NCBI RefSeq assembly: GCF_000015265.1
Contig: NC_008699.1
Coordinates: 3,162,001 to 3,226,000 of the forward strand
DNA length: 64,000 bases
Direction of reading: 5' to 3'
From: Nocardioides sp. JS614
GTDB taxonomy: Bacteria; Actinomycetota; Actinomycetes; Propionibacteriales; Nocardioidaceae
Part shown: positions 51,538-64,000 of the stretch, in pieces
How positions within the stretch are numbered: the stretch's first letter is position 1
Layout: the number at the start of each line of letters is the position of its first letter
Translations under genes and position numbers: made by a program
Notes under the pieces: generated by a model
Databases searched by the model: none
Told to the model about the DNA's origin: nothing
Seen by the model: the letters and a program-made list of their open reading frames with translations, nothing else

Positions 51538-52818
51538 TCACTCCAGGACGCCGGAGACCGAGTCGATCTGCGAGTACTTGTTGTTCTTGGCGTACTCCTG
51601 GATGCCGATCGTCGCAGCGTTCGGGCTGCCGGTGTCGTTCATGTCGGTCGGGCCGGAGACACCCTCGTAGTTGATGTCCTGGCCGTCCTCGAGCAGCTTC
51701 GCGCAGTCGGCGAACGTGGTGCAGGCCTCGCCGTCCTTGGAGACGTTGACCAGCTCGCCGGCGATCGCCTCGCCGGAGTCGTCCCCGGCCGCGATCGCAG
51801 CGAGCGCGGTGAGGATCGTGGCGTCGTAGGACTGCGGGCCGTAGGTGAAGTCCTTCAGCTTCGGGTCCACCTCGAGCAGCCGCTGGTTGAAGCTCTCGTC
51901 GACCTCGGCCGGAGCCGGGAAGGTGCCCTTGACGCCCTCCAGGTCGAAGGACTCGGCGGAGTAGTCGGCCATGTTGCCGTCGACGAAGTAGAGCTGGATG
52001 TCCTGCGGGCCGATCCCCTTGGCGATCAGCTGCGGGATGATCTTCGTCGTCTCGTTGAACGCGATCAGCACGAGAGCGTCGGGCTTGGCCGCCGCGATCT
52101 CGTTGACCTCTGCGGTGAAGTTCTGAGCGTCGGCGGCGTAGAGGATGTGGGCCGCGACGTTGGCGCCCTGCTCCTTCAGCGTCTGGTCGACCTGCTCGGC
52201 CAGACCCTCGCCGTACGCATCCTGGCGCGCCATCACGGCGACGTTGGAGAACCCGTCCTCGACCGCCATGTTGCCGAGCACCTGGCCCTGCAGGCGGTCG
52301 GACGGCGCGGTGCGGAAGTACAGGCCGCCGTCGTCGTAGGTGTCGAACGCCGCGGCGGTGTTCGCCGGGGAGATCTGCACGACGCCGGCACCGGTGATCT
52401 TGTCGATCACCGAGAGCGACACGCCGGAGGCGGCGGCACCGACGATGGCGTCGACGCTGTCCTGGAGGAGCGAGTCGACGGAGGCGCCCGCGATATCCGG
52501 CGTACCGTCGCCGGAGTCCGCCTTGAAGCTCTCGACGGGCTTCCCGAGCACGCCACCCGCGTCGTTGATTTCCTTGATGGCCAGGTCGACGCCCGCGAAC
52601 TCGGGGGGGCCCAGGTAGGCGAGGTCACCGGTCTGGGGCAGCAGCTGGCCGATCTTGAGCACGCCGTCACCCGTCGTTGCCGGCGCCGACGAGGAGGTGC
52701 CCTCGTCGGGAGCGTCGGACTTGCTGTCGGAGCCGCCGTCACTGCCACAAGCAGTGAGGACGAGTGCGGATGCCGCGAGCGTGATGGCTGCGCGGCGAGC
52801 GCGGCTGGAGCGAATCAT
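51538..52818 (-). CDS. livK: branched-chain amino-acid ABC transporter substrate-binding lipoprotein
   Basis: 426 aa. A twin-Arg-rich signal (SSRARRAAITLAASALVLTAC) ends in a clear LTAC lipobox. LKIGQLLPQTGDLAYLGPPEFAGVDLAIKEIN is the type-1 periplasmic-binding opening, seen as GQLLPQTGDLAYLGPP. DSLLQDSVDAIVGAAASGVSL and RQDAYGEGLAEQVD follow. ATG 52818 has GGAGG five bases upstream. Its orientation is opposite to livHMGF, so binding protein and channel are on separate promoters but share a terminator. Confidence 0.9.
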   Translation of the reverse strand: MIRSSRARRAAITLAASALVLTACGSDGGSDSKSDAPDEGTSSSAPATTGDGVLKIGQLLPQTGDLAYLGPPEFAGVDLAIKEINDAGGVLGKPVESFKADSGDGTPDIAGASVDSLLQDSVDAIVGAAASGVSLSVIDKITGAGVVQISPANTAAAFDTYDDGGLYFRTAPSDRLQGQVLGNMAVEDGFSNVAVMARQDAYGEGLAEQVDQTLKEQGANVAAHILYAADAQNFTAEVNEIAAAKPDALVLIAFNETTKIIPQLIAKGIGPQDIQLYFVDGNMADYSAESFDLEGVKGTFPAPAEVDESFNQRLLEVDPKLKDFTYGPQSYDATILTALAAIAAGDDSGEAIAGELVNVSKDGEACTTFADCAKLLEDGQDINYEGVSGPTDMNDTGSPNAATIGIQEYAKNNKYSQIDSVSGVLE

Positions 52819-53008
52819 GAAGCCTCCGTCTGGACTAGCTTTCCTCCGGTCCGCGCGGGGCGGGACCGGAGATCGACTCTCGATACCCGGCAAACTAGCG
52901 TCGAACCCGGGACCAGAGTGGGCTGAGCAGGACTTTGTGCCCTGTCGTTGCCAATTCGTGATCTAGAAAAGTAGATGGCTTCCGTCACACGCCGGTGGGC
53001 TGGACCGG

Positions 53009-53632
53009 TCAGCCGGCCAGTCCGGGACCGTGCGTGATCACTCCGTCGGCGACCTGGCGCATCGAGAGCCGCAGGTCCATGGCGGTCTTCTGGATCCACC
53101 GGAAGGCGTCGGGCTCGGAGAGGTGCAGCTGCTCCTGCAGGACGCCCTTGGCCCGGTCGACGGCCTTGCGGGTCTCGAGGCGCTCGGTGAGGTCGGCGAC
53201 CTCGGCCTCCAGGAGGGCGAGCTCGGCGAACCGGCTGACCGCCATCTCGATCGCCGGCACCAGGTCGGACCGGGAGAACGGCTTGACCAGGTACGCCATC
53301 GCCCCGGCGTCCCGGGCCCGCTCGACGAGCTCACGCTGCGAGAAGGCGGTCAGGATCACGACCGGCGCGATCCGGGCCTCGGCGATCCGCTCGGCGGCGG
53401 CGATCCCGTCCAGAACCGGCATCTTCACGTCGAGGATGACCAGGTCGGGGCGCAGCTCCTCGGCGAGCCGGACCGCGGTGGCACCGTCGCCGGCCTGGCC
53501 GACCACGTCGTACCCCTCCTCGCCCAGCATCTCGGCGAGGTCCATCCGGATCAGCACCTCGTCCTCGGCGATGACGACGCGCCGCGGTGCGGGGCCGCCG
53601 GGCTGCGGGGCCGGCTGCTCGGTCTGAGTCAC
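53009..53632 (-). CDS. pdtaR: ANTAR-domain response regulator PdtaR
   Basis: 207 aa. The receiver domain has IAEDEVLIRMDLAEML and the phosphoacceptor in LVILDVKMPVLDG (D68), with TAF and VKPFSRSDL as the conserved Thr and Lys. The C-terminal ANTAR RNA-binding domain has ETRKAVDRAKGVLQEQL and AFRWIQKTAMDLRLSMRQVADGV. PdtaR (Rv1626 in M. tuberculosis) acts as an antiterminator downstream of the PdtaS kinase, which is not in the window. It is divergent from the tRNA gene; the position near pyk is conserved in actinobacteria to my knowledge. Confidence 0.92.
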   Translation of the reverse strand: MTQTEQPAPQPGGPAPRRVVIAEDEVLIRMDLAEMLGEEGYDVVGQAGDGATAVRLAEELRPDLVILDVKMPVLDGIAAAERIAEARIAPVVILTAFSQRELVERARDAGAMAYLVKPFSRSDLVPAIEMAVSRFAELALLEAEVADLTERLETRKAVDRAKGVLQEQLHLSEPDAFRWIQKTAMDLRLSMRQVADGVITHGPGLAG

Positions 53633-53697
53633 GGCAGCAGGTTATCCGGCTCCCGGCGCGGCCAGCACAGCCGTCCCTCGGATAGGGTTCTGCGCGC

Positions 53698-53771
53698 GCC
53701 CCGGTATCCCAACCGGCAGAGGAAGCGGTCTCAAACACCGTCCAGTGTGGGTTCGAATCCCACCCGGGGCA
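53698..53771 (+). tRNA. tRNA with CAA anticodon (tRNA-Leu), short variable arm
   Basis: 74 nt fold as a full cloverleaf: acceptor GCCCCGG/CCGGGGC (7 bp, perfect); U8-A9; D stem TCC/GGA with A14 and G18-G19; anticodon stem GCGGT/ACCGT (one G-U); loop CTCAAAC; a 5-nt variable loop CCAGT; and T arm GTGGG-TTCGAAT-CCCAC. The anticodon is CAA (53732-53734), reading UUG as Leu. A15 can pair with U48. The discriminator is A73, and CCA is not encoded. Bacterial tRNA-Leu normally has a long variable arm, so this class I shape is odd. TAGGGT at 53683-53688 is a likely -10. Confidence 0.8.
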
Positions 53772-53814
53772 CTTGCGCAACGCGCCTGTCGGTGCGGGGC
53801 GGGACGCTGTCGGC

Positions 53815-54549
53815 ATGTACCCGCCGTCCGAACGCAAGGCTGCGCTCGATCTGTTGCGCAGTCGAGGCCTGTCCGAGGTGAGTCGGATGACCGGGGTGCA
53901 CCGCTCGACGCTGCGGATCTGGCTCCGTGAGCCGATCCCAGCCGGCGAATGTCCTCGGTGCGACGGCGTTCCCATCCCGGGACCGCCCTATGGGGCACTC
54001 CTCGGCTACTACCTGGGGGACGGTTGCCTGTCTCGGCACCGCCGGTACTTCACGCTCCGGGTCTCCTGCGACGCCCGCTACCCGAACATCATCCGAGACA
54101 TCGAGGCGGCGATTCGGGATGTCCGTCCTGCCCGGCGCGTGTTCCGGGTCCGCGCGCCGGGCGCCGTAGTCGTGCAGTCCAACTGGAAGCACTGGCCGTG
54201 CCTGTTCCCGCAGCACGGGCCCGGGCGCAAGCACGAGCGGCCGATCGTGCTGGAGCCTTGGCAGGTTGCGATCGTCGAGGCGTACCCTGCCGCGTTCCTG
54301 CGCGGCCTGTTCCATTCGGATGGGTCCCGGGTGCGCAACTGGACGACCAGGATGGTGGCCGGAGAGCGGAAGCGGTACGACTATCCCCGTTGGCAGTTCA
54401 CCAATGTCTCGACGGACATCCAGCAGCTGTGCTGCTGGGCGCTGGACCTCGTCGACGTCCCGTGGCGGCAGTCGAACGCGAAGACGATCAGCGTCTCGAC
54501 CCGCGCCGCAGTGGCCAGGCTCGACACGCTGATCGGGCTGAAGCGCTGA
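53815..54549 (+). CDS. HTH plus LAGLIDADG homing-endonuclease-like protein
   Basis: 244 aa from ATG 53815. Residues 6-40 form a helix-turn-helix (LLRSRGLSEVSRMTGVHRSTLRIWL) with a CPRC pair after it. YGALLGYYLGDG (59-70) and AFLRGLFHSDG (160-170) are two LAGLIDADG motifs, each ending in the acidic residue used for metal binding. KHWPCLFPQHGPGRKHERPI and QFTNVSTDIQQL lie between and after. It is free-standing, not inside an intron or intein, begins 44 bp after the tRNA, and ends 3 bp from convergent pyk. Codon choice looks less GC-biased than neighbours. Function could be nuclease or regulator. Confidence 0.75.
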   Translation: MYPPSERKAALDLLRSRGLSEVSRMTGVHRSTLRIWLREPIPAGECPRCDGVPIPGPPYGALLGYYLGDGCLSRHRRYFTLRVSCDARYPNIIRDIEAAIRDVRPARRVFRVRAPGAVVVQSNWKHWPCLFPQHGPGRKHERPIVLEPWQVAIVEAYPAAFLRGLFHSDGSRVRNWTTRMVAGERKRYDYPRWQFTNVSTDIQQLCCWALDLVDVPWRQSNAKTISVSTRAAVARLDTLIGLKR

Positions 54550-54552
54550 TGT

Positions 54553-56016
54553 TCAGCTGCGGCGGTACGCCGGCGCGACCTGGTTGATCGCGTCGCCCAT
54601 CCGGTGGATCCGCAGCGCGTTCGTCGACCCGGGGATGCCCGGAGGGGCGCCCGCGATGATGACCACGAGGTCACCCTCGCGGACCCGGCCGATCCGGAGC
54701 AGCTGGTCGTCGACCTGACGGACCATCTCGTCGGTGTGCTCGACGGGCTGGGTCAGGAACGTCTCGATCCCCCAGGTCAGCGCGAGCTGCGAGCGCACCA
54801 CCCCGACCGGCGTGAACGCGAGGATCGGGATCGGGCCACGCAGCCGCGACATCCGGCGCGCGGAGTCACCGCTCTGGGTGAAGGCGACGACGTACTTCGC
54901 CCCGACCCGCTCGGCGACCTCCTCGGCGGCCTTGGCGATCACGCCGCCGCGGGTGTGCGGGTCCCAGTCGATCTCGGCGAGGGCGGCCCGGCCCGGGGGC
55001 TGCGCCAGGGCGTGCGCCTCGGTCGCCGCGATGATCCGCGCCATCGTCTCGACGGTGTGGACGGGGTACTCCCCCACGCTGGTCTCGCCGGACAGCATCA
55101 CCGCGTCGGCGCCGTCGAGGACGGCGTTCGCGACGTCGGAGGCCTCGGCGCGGGTCGGCGCGGGGTTGCCGATCATCGACTCCAGCATCTGGGTCGCGAC
55201 GATGACGGGCTTGGCGTTGAGGCGGGCCTTCTCGACGATCCGCTTCTGCAGGAACGGGACGTCCTCGAGCGGGCACTCCACGCCGAGGTCGCCGCGGGCG
55301 ACCATGAAGCCGTCGAACGCCGCGATCACCTCGTCGAGGTTCTCGATCGCCTGCGGCTTCTCGATCTTCGCGATGACCGGGAGGTGCACGCCCTCCTCGT
55401 CCATGATCCGCCGGACGTCCTCGACGTCCTTGGCGTCGCGTACGAAGCTCAGCGCGATGAAGTCGACCGTGAGGTGCAGCGCGAAGCGCAGGTCCTCGAT
55501 GTCCTTCTCCGACAGCGCCGGCACGGACACGGCGACGCCGGGCAGGTTGATGCCCTTGTTGTCGCTGACCTTGCCGCCCACGAGCACCTCGGTGTGCACG
55601 TCCGGTCCGTCGACCTTGGTGACCCGCAGCCGCACCTTGCCGTCGTCGATGAGGATCGGGTCGCCGACGCTCACGTCGCCGGGCAGGCCCTTGTACGTCG
55701 TCCCGCACTCGCGGTCGTCGCCGGGCACGTCGCGGGTGGTGATCGTCCACGCCTGCCCGCGGGTCAGCACGACCGGACCGTTCGCGAACCGCTCGAGCCG
55801 GATCTTCGGGCCCTGCAGGTCGGCGAAGATGCCGACGCCGTGGCCGCTCGCGTCCGAGGCCTCGCGCACGAGGCGGTAGGCCTCGGCATGGTCCTCGTGC
55901 GAGCCGTGGCTCATGTTCAGGCGGGCGACGTCCATGCCGGCATAGACCAGTTCACGGATCCGTCGAGGGTTCGCCACCGCGGGGCCCAGGGTGCACACGA
56001 TCTTCGCTCTACGCAC
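54553..56016 (-). CDS. pyk: pyruvate kinase
   Basis: 487 aa. AKIVCTLGPA starts the barrel, RLNMSHGSHEDH follows, IAKIEKPQAIENLDEVI is the active-site signature with the catalytic Lys, and MVARGDLGVE and TQMLESM are family motifs. The C-terminal domain ends with GSTNALRIHRMG. It makes ATP and pyruvate from PEP. GTG 56016 is preferred because TAGGGT ends 7 bp before it (leaderless); GTG 56025 is an alternative. A palindrome lies across its promoter. Confidence 0.95.
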   Translation of the reverse strand: MRRAKIVCTLGPAVANPRRIRELVYAGMDVARLNMSHGSHEDHAEAYRLVREASDASGHGVGIFADLQGPKIRLERFANGPVVLTRGQAWTITTRDVPGDDRECGTTYKGLPGDVSVGDPILIDDGKVRLRVTKVDGPDVHTEVLVGGKVSDNKGINLPGVAVSVPALSEKDIEDLRFALHLTVDFIALSFVRDAKDVEDVRRIMDEEGVHLPVIAKIEKPQAIENLDEVIAAFDGFMVARGDLGVECPLEDVPFLQKRIVEKARLNAKPVIVATQMLESMIGNPAPTRAEASDVANAVLDGADAVMLSGETSVGEYPVHTVETMARIIAATEAHALAQPPGRAALAEIDWDPHTRGGVIAKAAEEVAERVGAKYVVAFTQSGDSARRMSRLRGPIPILAFTPVGVVRSQLALTWGIETFLTQPVEHTDEMVRQVDDQLLRIGRVREGDLVVIIAGAPPGIPGSTNALRIHRMGDAINQVAPAYRRS

Positions 56017-56023
56017 GTGCTTC

Positions 56024-56051
56024 ACCCTACCGCGACTTTGATCGTTCAAAG
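56024..56051 (-). promoter_or_regulatory. pyk promoter with CTTTGA/TCAAAG operator
   Basis: On the minus strand TAGGGT (plus 56024-56029) lies 7 bp before GTG 56016. Immediately upstream, CTTTGATCGTTCAAAG (56036-56051) is a perfect inverted repeat with a 4-bp centre, occupying the -35/-10 spacer. That position suggests a repressor site. The regulator is unknown. Confidence 0.45.
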
Positions 56052-56070
56052 ACCAAACCCTCCGGTAACT

Positions 56071-56111
56071 CCGCGGCCGGGACCGGAAGGTGCCGTTGGT
56101 CCCGACCGCGG
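56071..56111 (-). terminator. terminator hairpin after gltD
   Basis: CCGCGGCCGGGACC (56071-56084) pairs with GGTCCCGACCGCGG (56098-56111) except at one position, with a 13-nt loop. It starts 8 bp past the gltD stop on the minus strand and separates the gltBD transcript from the pyk promoter. Confidence 0.6.
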
Positions 56112-56118
56112 CGGGCCC

Positions 56119-57600
56119 TCAGACCACCAGCGGGCGCTCGGTGGGCGGGATCGGCGCGGGCAGCGTCGTGGAGCCGGTCAGGTAGGTGTCCACCGCGGCG
56201 GCCGCGGCCCGGCCCTCGGCGATCGCCCAGACGATCAGCGACTGGCCGCGGCCGGCGTCACCGGCGACGAAGACGCCGTCGACCGACGTCATGTACGCCG
56301 CGTCCCGGGCCACGTTGCCCCGCTCGTCCAGGTCCACGGCGAGCTGCTCGACCAGGCCGGCCTGCTGCGGACCGGTGAAGCCCATCGCGAGCAGCACCAG
56401 CTCGGCCGGGATCTCCTGCTCGGAGCCCTCGACCTCGACGAACCGGCCGTCCTCGAGGCGCACCTCGACCAGCCTGAGCGCCCGGACGTTGCCGTCCTGG
56501 TCGCCGAGGAACTCCTTCGTGGAGACGGCGTACACCCGGCTCTGCAGGTTCTGGTGCGCGGCCTCCTCGTGGGCCGAGGAGATCCGGAACACCATCGGGT
56601 ACGTGGGCCACGGCTGGCCGGCCGGACGCGACTCGGGCGGCTCGGGCATGATCTCCAGCTGCGTGATCGACGCGGCTCCCTGGCGGGTGGAGGTGCCGAG
56701 GCAGTCCGCACCGGTGTCGCCGCCGCCGATGATCACCACGTGCTTGCCGGTCGCGGTGATCTGCCCGTCGACCTCCTCGCCGAGCGCGGCCCGGTTGGCC
56801 TGCGGGAGGAAGTCCATCGCCTGGTGGATGCCGCGCAGCTCGCGGCCGGGGGCCGGCAGCTCGCGCGGCACCGTGGAGCCGATCGCGAGGACGACGGCGT
56901 CGTAGCGGTCCCGCAGCTGGTCGCCGGTCAGCTCCGCGCCGACCTCCACGCCGGAGCGGAAGACGGTCCCCTCCCGGCGCATCTGCTCCAAGCGCTTGTC
57001 GAGGTGCTGCTTCTCCATCTTGAACTCGGGGATGCCGTAGCGCAGCAGCCCGCCGATCTTGTCGGCGCGCTCGTAGACCGCGACCGTGTGCCCGGCGCGG
57101 GTCAGCTGCTGAGCGGCGGCCAGGCCGGCCGGGCCGGAGCCGACCACGGCGACGGTGCGACCCGAGAGCCACTCCGGCGGCTGCGGGCGCACGAACCCGG
57201 AGTCCCACGCCTTGTCGATGATCGCGACCTCGACGTTCTTGATCGTCACCGGATCCTGGTTGATGCCGAGCACGCAGGCCGTCTCGCAGGGCGCCGGGCA
57301 GAGCCGGCCGGTGAAGTCCGGGAAGTTGTTGGTCGCGTGCAGGCGCTCGATCGCGCCCTCCCAGTCGTCGCGCCAGACCAGGTCGTTCCACTCGGGGATG
57401 ATGTTCCCCAGCGGGCAGCCCTGGTGGCAGAACGGGATGCCGCAGTCCATGCAACGCCCGGCCTGCTCGGTGATGATCGGGAGCAGGGCCCGGCCGGCGG
57501 AGCCCGGGTAGACCTCGTTCCAGTCCTGGATCCGCTCCTCGACCGGGCGCCGCGCGGCGACCTCCCGGCCCTTCTTCAAGAATCCGCGGGGGTCAGCCAT
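56119..57600 (-). CDS. gltD: glutamate synthase small subunit
   Basis: 493 aa. The Cys-rich N terminus (C50, C53, C58, C62 in CMDCGIPFCHQGC, then C101, C105, C109) binds Fe-S clusters. AVVGSGPAGLAAAQQL binds FAD, and VVIIGGGDTGADCLGTS binds NADPH. It passes electrons to GltB for glutamate formation from glutamine and 2-oxoglutarate. ATG 57600 gives the standard MADPRGFLK start with a GGGGG tract upstream; ATG 57636 overlaps the gltB stop and would add 12 residues. Confidence 0.94.
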   Translation of the reverse strand: MADPRGFLKKGREVAARRPVEERIQDWNEVYPGSAGRALLPIITEQAGRCMDCGIPFCHQGCPLGNIIPEWNDLVWRDDWEGAIERLHATNNFPDFTGRLCPAPCETACVLGINQDPVTIKNVEVAIIDKAWDSGFVRPQPPEWLSGRTVAVVGSGPAGLAAAQQLTRAGHTVAVYERADKIGGLLRYGIPEFKMEKQHLDKRLEQMRREGTVFRSGVEVGAELTGDQLRDRYDAVVLAIGSTVPRELPAPGRELRGIHQAMDFLPQANRAALGEEVDGQITATGKHVVIIGGGDTGADCLGTSTRQGAASITQLEIMPEPPESRPAGQPWPTYPMVFRISSAHEEAAHQNLQSRVYAVSTKEFLGDQDGNVRALRLVEVRLEDGRFVEVEGSEQEIPAELVLLAMGFTGPQQAGLVEQLAVDLDERGNVARDAAYMTSVDGVFVAGDAGRGQSLIVWAIAEGRAAAAAVDTYLTGSTTLPAPIPPTERPLVV

Positions 57601-57632
57601 GCTGCGCCACCCCCTCTGCTCCTGCGCTTCGC

Positions 57633-62192
<4,560 letters not shown>

Positions 62193-62298
62193 GGGCGTGC
62201 TCCCGTCGTCTGGTCGAGCAGTGCAGTGGTGGCCGAGAGAACCGGCCAGGTGCAGGGGACGACATTGGCCCTAGCGGAGGTGACACATTAGCACCCGG

Positions 62299-63243
62299 TC
62301 AGCCGGGCGGCGCTCCGTCGTCGTGGGAGCGGACACCGCCGCCCGCAGCGGGCAGGTCGCCGGATTCCTCGGCAGCTCCCGGGTCGACGTGCTCGTCGTC
62401 GTACACCTGCTCCTCACGGCCCGGCCGCAGCCGGCCGCTGACCACGAAGCAGACCGCAGCCACGACGAACAGCACGATCGAGGTCCACACGTTGAACCGC
62501 AGGCCGCCGACGTCGGACAGCTCGACGTCGTCGATGCGCAGCATCTCGATCCAGCCGCGGCCGAGCGTGTAGGCCATCACGTAGAGCGCCAGCACCCGGC
62601 CGTGGCCCAGCCGGAACCGGCGGTCGGCCCAGATCACGAAGCCGAACGCACCGAGGTTCCACACGCACTCGTAGAGGAATGTCGGGTGGAAGGTCGGGTC
62701 CTCGAGATAGCCGAGCGGGCGGTGGTCGGCGTCGATCTCCAGGCCCCAGGGCAGGTCGGTCGGCTTGCCGAACAGCTCCTGGTTGAACCAGTTGCCCCAG
62801 CGCCCCACAGCCTGCGCCACCAGGACGCCGGGCGCCATCGCGTCGAGCACCGGGAGCATCCGGATGCCCTTGCGGCGGGCGCCGATGTAGACCCCGAGGG
62901 CGCCGAGCGCGATCGAGCCCCAGACGCCGAGACCGCCGCGCCAGACATAGAGCGCCTCGATCGGGTGCCGACCGTCGCCGAAGTAGAGGTCGCTGTCGGT
63001 GAGCACGTGGTAGATCCGGCCGCCGACCAGCCCGAACGGCACGGCCCACAGCGCCAGGTCCTGGACGTCGCCTGCGCGGCCGCCCCGCGCGATCCAGCGC
63101 CGCTCGCCGATCCAGATCGCCGCGACGATGCCGGCGATGATCGCGAGCGCGTAGCCGCGGATCGGCACCGGGCCGAGGTACCACACGCCCGAGGACGGGC
63201 TCGGGATCGACAGCACGCTCACCTGAGCGATCAGGGTGGTCAC
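62299..63243 (-). CDS. lgt: prolipoprotein diacylglyceryl transferase
   Basis: 314 aa, seven-helix membrane enzyme that adds diacylglycerol to the lipobox Cys of prelipoproteins. The Lgt signature is seen as GRWGNWFNQELFG. YLGPVPIRGYALAIIAG opens the first helix, and LPWGLEIDADHRP and YALGRGWIE-like YTLGRGWIEMLR are further family elements. The hydrophilic 45-residue C terminus is an actinobacterial feature. GTG 63243 overlaps the SCO gene stop (GTGA). The window also encodes its likely substrates, the two ABC binding lipoproteins and the SCO protein. Confidence 0.93.
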   Translation of the reverse strand: MTTLIAQVSVLSIPSPSSGVWYLGPVPIRGYALAIIAGIVAAIWIGERRWIARGGRAGDVQDLALWAVPFGLVGGRIYHVLTDSDLYFGDGRHPIEALYVWRGGLGVWGSIALGALGVYIGARRKGIRMLPVLDAMAPGVLVAQAVGRWGNWFNQELFGKPTDLPWGLEIDADHRPLGYLEDPTFHPTFLYECVWNLGAFGFVIWADRRFRLGHGRVLALYVMAYTLGRGWIEMLRIDDVELSDVGGLRFNVWTSIVLFVVAAVCFVVSGRLRPGREEQVYDDEHVDPGAAEESGDLPAAGGGVRSHDDGAPPG

Positions 63244-63872
63244 CGGTCGGCCTCCTCGGCGAGCAGTGTGTGGAGGTCGGCGGCCAGGTCGGCCGACGAG
63301 GTGTCCTGCGTCCACAGCAGCGGTGAGGTGTCGTCGGCGGTGATCGCGGTGACCTGCGTGCTGTGGCTGTTCAGGTCGCGGCCCCCGCTGGGCAGCCGCT
63401 CGCCGTCGGCGACGTACACCGCCAGCGGCTTGCCGACGGCCGCGATCGTGTCGAGGTCACCGGTCAGCCCGATGAAGGACGGGTCGAACCGGTCGAGGTA
63501 CGCGCGCAGGTGCTGCTCGGTGTCGACCTTCGGGTCCGTCGTCACGAACACCACGTCGACGGAGCTGCGGTCGGCCTCGTCGAGCCGCGTGAGTGCGGAG
63601 GCGATGTTGGCCATCACGACCTGGCAGATGTCCGGGCAGCTCGAGTAGCCGAAGAACACCAGCGTCACCGGCTTGTCGGTGTCCTTCGTCAGGGAGTACG
63701 GCTGCCCGCTGGTGTCGGTGAGCGGTGTCGCCGAGACCGTGTAGGGGTCGTGGGTCACGGCGGCGCGGTAGCCGCCGTCGGTCTCGGCCGTGCTGGTGGA
63801 GCAGCCGGCGAGCAGCGCCCCGGCCAGCACCAGGGCGCCGATCCCCGCGAGCCGCCTACGCACGCCGGACAC
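63240..63872 (-). CDS. SCO1/SenC-family copper lipoprotein
   Basis: 210 aa. A lipoprotein signal ends in LLAGC. The thioredoxin-like core has the copper ligands GYSSCPDICQVV (CxxxC) and the distal His in NSHSTQV. VFVTTDPKVDTEQHLRAYL is the characteristic middle block. SCO proteins deliver copper to, or reduce, the CuA site of cytochrome c oxidase. The first GTG (63872) overlaps trpA by 17 bp; GTG 63863 would reduce this to 8. Confidence 0.9.
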   Translation of the reverse strand: MSGVRRRLAGIGALVLAGALLAGCSTSTAETDGGYRAAVTHDPYTVSATPLTDTSGQPYSLTKDTDKPVTLVFFGYSSCPDICQVVMANIASALTRLDEADRSSVDVVFVTTDPKVDTEQHLRAYLDRFDPSFIGLTGDLDTIAAVGKPLAVYVADGERLPSGGRDLNSHSTQVTAITADDTSPLLWTQDTSSADLAADLHTLLAEEADR

Positions 63873-64000
63873 CGGCGGCGAGGTCCTCGGTCAGCTCGCG
63901 GAGCGCGCGCAGGCCCGCGGCCGGGTCGTCCGGGTGGTCGAGGAGCGTGCGCACGAACGCCGAGCCCACGATCACGCCGTCGGCGCCGATCCCGTTCCTG
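63856..64000 (-). CDS. trpA: tryptophan synthase alpha subunit, C-terminal part
   Basis: The last 47 codons are visible; the gene continues past position 64000. The peptide NGIGADGVIVGSAFVRTLL is the phosphate-binding C-terminal end of TrpA, followed by a short helical tail and TAG at 63858-63856. TrpA cleaves indole-3-glycerol phosphate. Its coupling to the SCO gene and lgt places these at the end of a trp operon. Confidence 0.88.
   Translation of the reverse strand, partial: RNGIGADGVIVGSAFVRTLLDHPDDPAAGLRALRELTEDLAAGVRRA

Noticed and set aside
53698..54560. Integrated element using the tRNA 3' end as attachment site
   Set aside because: No second copy of the tRNA 3' end was found near the LAGLIDADG gene, and no integrase is present.

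Overview
The window is a gene-dense, very GC-rich stretch of an actinobacterial chromosome, most like Nocardioidaceae (Nocardioides and relatives). That placement is an inference from protein character, frequent GTG starts, GTGA/ATGA stop-start overlaps, probable leaderless starts close behind TANNNT -10 boxes, and the order trpA-SCO-lgt-gltB-gltD-pyk. It looks like core chromosome: no insertion sequence, prophage, CRISPR array or rRNA was seen. The one clearly selfish-looking gene is a LAGLIDADG protein beside an odd tRNA.

Left part (1-20.6 kb): a DUF4192 fragment, DNA polymerase IV (dinB), the 5-oxoprolinase genes pxpC-pxpB and pxpA separated by 365 bp of palindrome-rich DNA, oligopeptidase B, a SigB-like sigma factor with a sigma-R/H-type promoter, coaE, a TPM-domain membrane protein with a Gly/Arg tail, an orphan chemoreceptor with a FliA/WhiG-type promoter, a divergent TetR/epimerase pair sharing two operator-like palindromes, an acyl-CoA synthetase, an AdpA/GlxA-type regulator with AdpA-like sites beside a 50-aa membrane protein, rpsA, a methyltransferase and a DUF3068 protein.

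Middle (20.6-39 kb): a surface-glycan region with three methyltransferase or sugar-modifying transcription units. It holds a UDP-sugar dehydrogenase, two glycosyltransferases, a sugar epimerase, a GT-C-like membrane protein, an acyltransferase-3, a large AftD-type arabinofuranosyltransferase, a DUF2613-like small protein, another multi-pass membrane protein, a flippase, and a GH15 hydrolase with a membrane partner. Together these look able to make, modify, export and trim an extracellular polymer.

Right part (39-64 kb): a luciferase-like monooxygenase, polA, a thioesterase, a GNAT enzyme, a DUF554 transporter, a polar amino-acid ABC operon, a branched-chain amino-acid ABC operon (livHMGF) converging on its binding protein livK, the ANTAR response regulator pdtaR, the tRNA plus LAGLIDADG gene, pyk, gltB-gltD, lgt, a SCO copper protein and the end of trpA.

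The observations most worth a second look are the short-variable-arm tRNA with CAA anticodon beside a LAGLIDADG protein, the inverted CCACAGG array between pxpB and pxpA, the rpsA leader resembling the 3' end of 16S rRNA, and several promoter or operator motifs that predict specific regulators.
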